Assembly (NCBI GenBank): GCA_038316385.1
Contig: JBBQAN010000008.1
Location: forward strand, 1-64,000
Direction: 5' to 3'
DNA length: 64,000 nt
Source of the DNA: SZAS-103 sp038316385
Lineage (GTDB): Bacteria > Pseudomonadota > Gammaproteobacteria > Xanthomonadales > Xanthomonadaceae
Positions 63,978 to 64,000 of this stretch are shown in pieces. The notes under the pieces were generated by a model that was not told the origin of the DNA, made no database searches, and saw only the letters and a program-made list of their open reading frames with translations. The position numbers and the translations under genes are program-made. Position 1 is the first letter of the stretch; each line of letters opens with the position of its first letter.

Positions 63978-64000
63978 TGGTTGTTCCGAATGCGTTGTTC

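Overview
The window is high-GC DNA that is gene-dense on both strands. Its gene content suggests a gammaproteobacterium of the Xanthomonas order (Lysobacterales/Xanthomonadales), perhaps a Rhodanobacteraceae-type genus. The clues are a xanthomonadin-like aryl polyene pigment operon, a short adenylate kinase without an enlarged lid, a pyrophosphate-dependent phosphofructokinase close to a membrane H+-pyrophosphatase, and a rubredoxin/thiE/hemL gene order that I recall from xanthomonads. The species cannot be named from sequence alone.

Layout. 0-12.8 kb holds housekeeping genes: DUF192 and SirB1-type proteins; rubredoxin divergent from a thiE-hemL-cupin-transsulfuration operon; a reverse run of adk, mpl, a Lon-N-domain protein, a short-chain dehydrogenase and a glyoxalase; PPi-phosphofructokinase; and three exported proteins of unknown role. 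12.9-17.7 kb carries the H+-pumping pyrophosphatase hppA, a family 39 glycosyltransferase and soluble pyrophosphatase. 17.7-22.7 kb carries two aspartyl/asparaginyl-hydroxylase-like genes, one cut by an in-frame amber codon, a sulfotransferase, and thiC behind a TPP riboswitch. 22.7-27.4 kb is a three-gene 2-oxoacid:ferredoxin oxidoreductase operon. A serpin and a TetR regulator follow, divergently arranged. 29.7-37.8 kb concerns the envelope: pcm, tolC, waaA, two lipid A-type acyltransferases, an O-antigen-ligase-like protein and a glycosyltransferase. 37.7-46.2 kb has small oxidative-stress and general genes, glnE, mgtE and an exported Gly/Tyr-rich protein.

From about 63.98 kb down to 47.5 kb, eighteen reverse-strand genes, mostly overlapping end to start, form one aryl polyene (xanthomonadin/flexirubin-type) operon that runs on past the right edge. 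It encodes an ACP, an AMP-ligase fused to a dehydratase, a glycosyltransferase, an acyltransferase, an aromatic ammonia-lyase, a thioesterase, a LolA-like carrier, an MMPL exporter, a flavin halogenase-like enzyme, a methyltransferase, a lipoprotein, two ketosynthases, a second dehydratase, a ketoreductase and a phosphopantetheinyl transferase. An MBOAT-type acyltransferase gene lies just beyond its end. Together these would make an aryl starter, extend it to a polyene on the ACP, decorate it and move it to the outer membrane.

The points most worth a second look are a duplicated and recoded 3' end of hppA that looks like the scar of an integrative element, an orphan reverse-strand terminator and structured RNA between mgtE and glnE, the amber-split hydroxylase, the serpin with a proline-rich reactive loop, and the unusual selectivity residues of the pigment-cluster ammonia-lyase. 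I saw no tRNA, rRNA, CRISPR array or intact insertion sequence.
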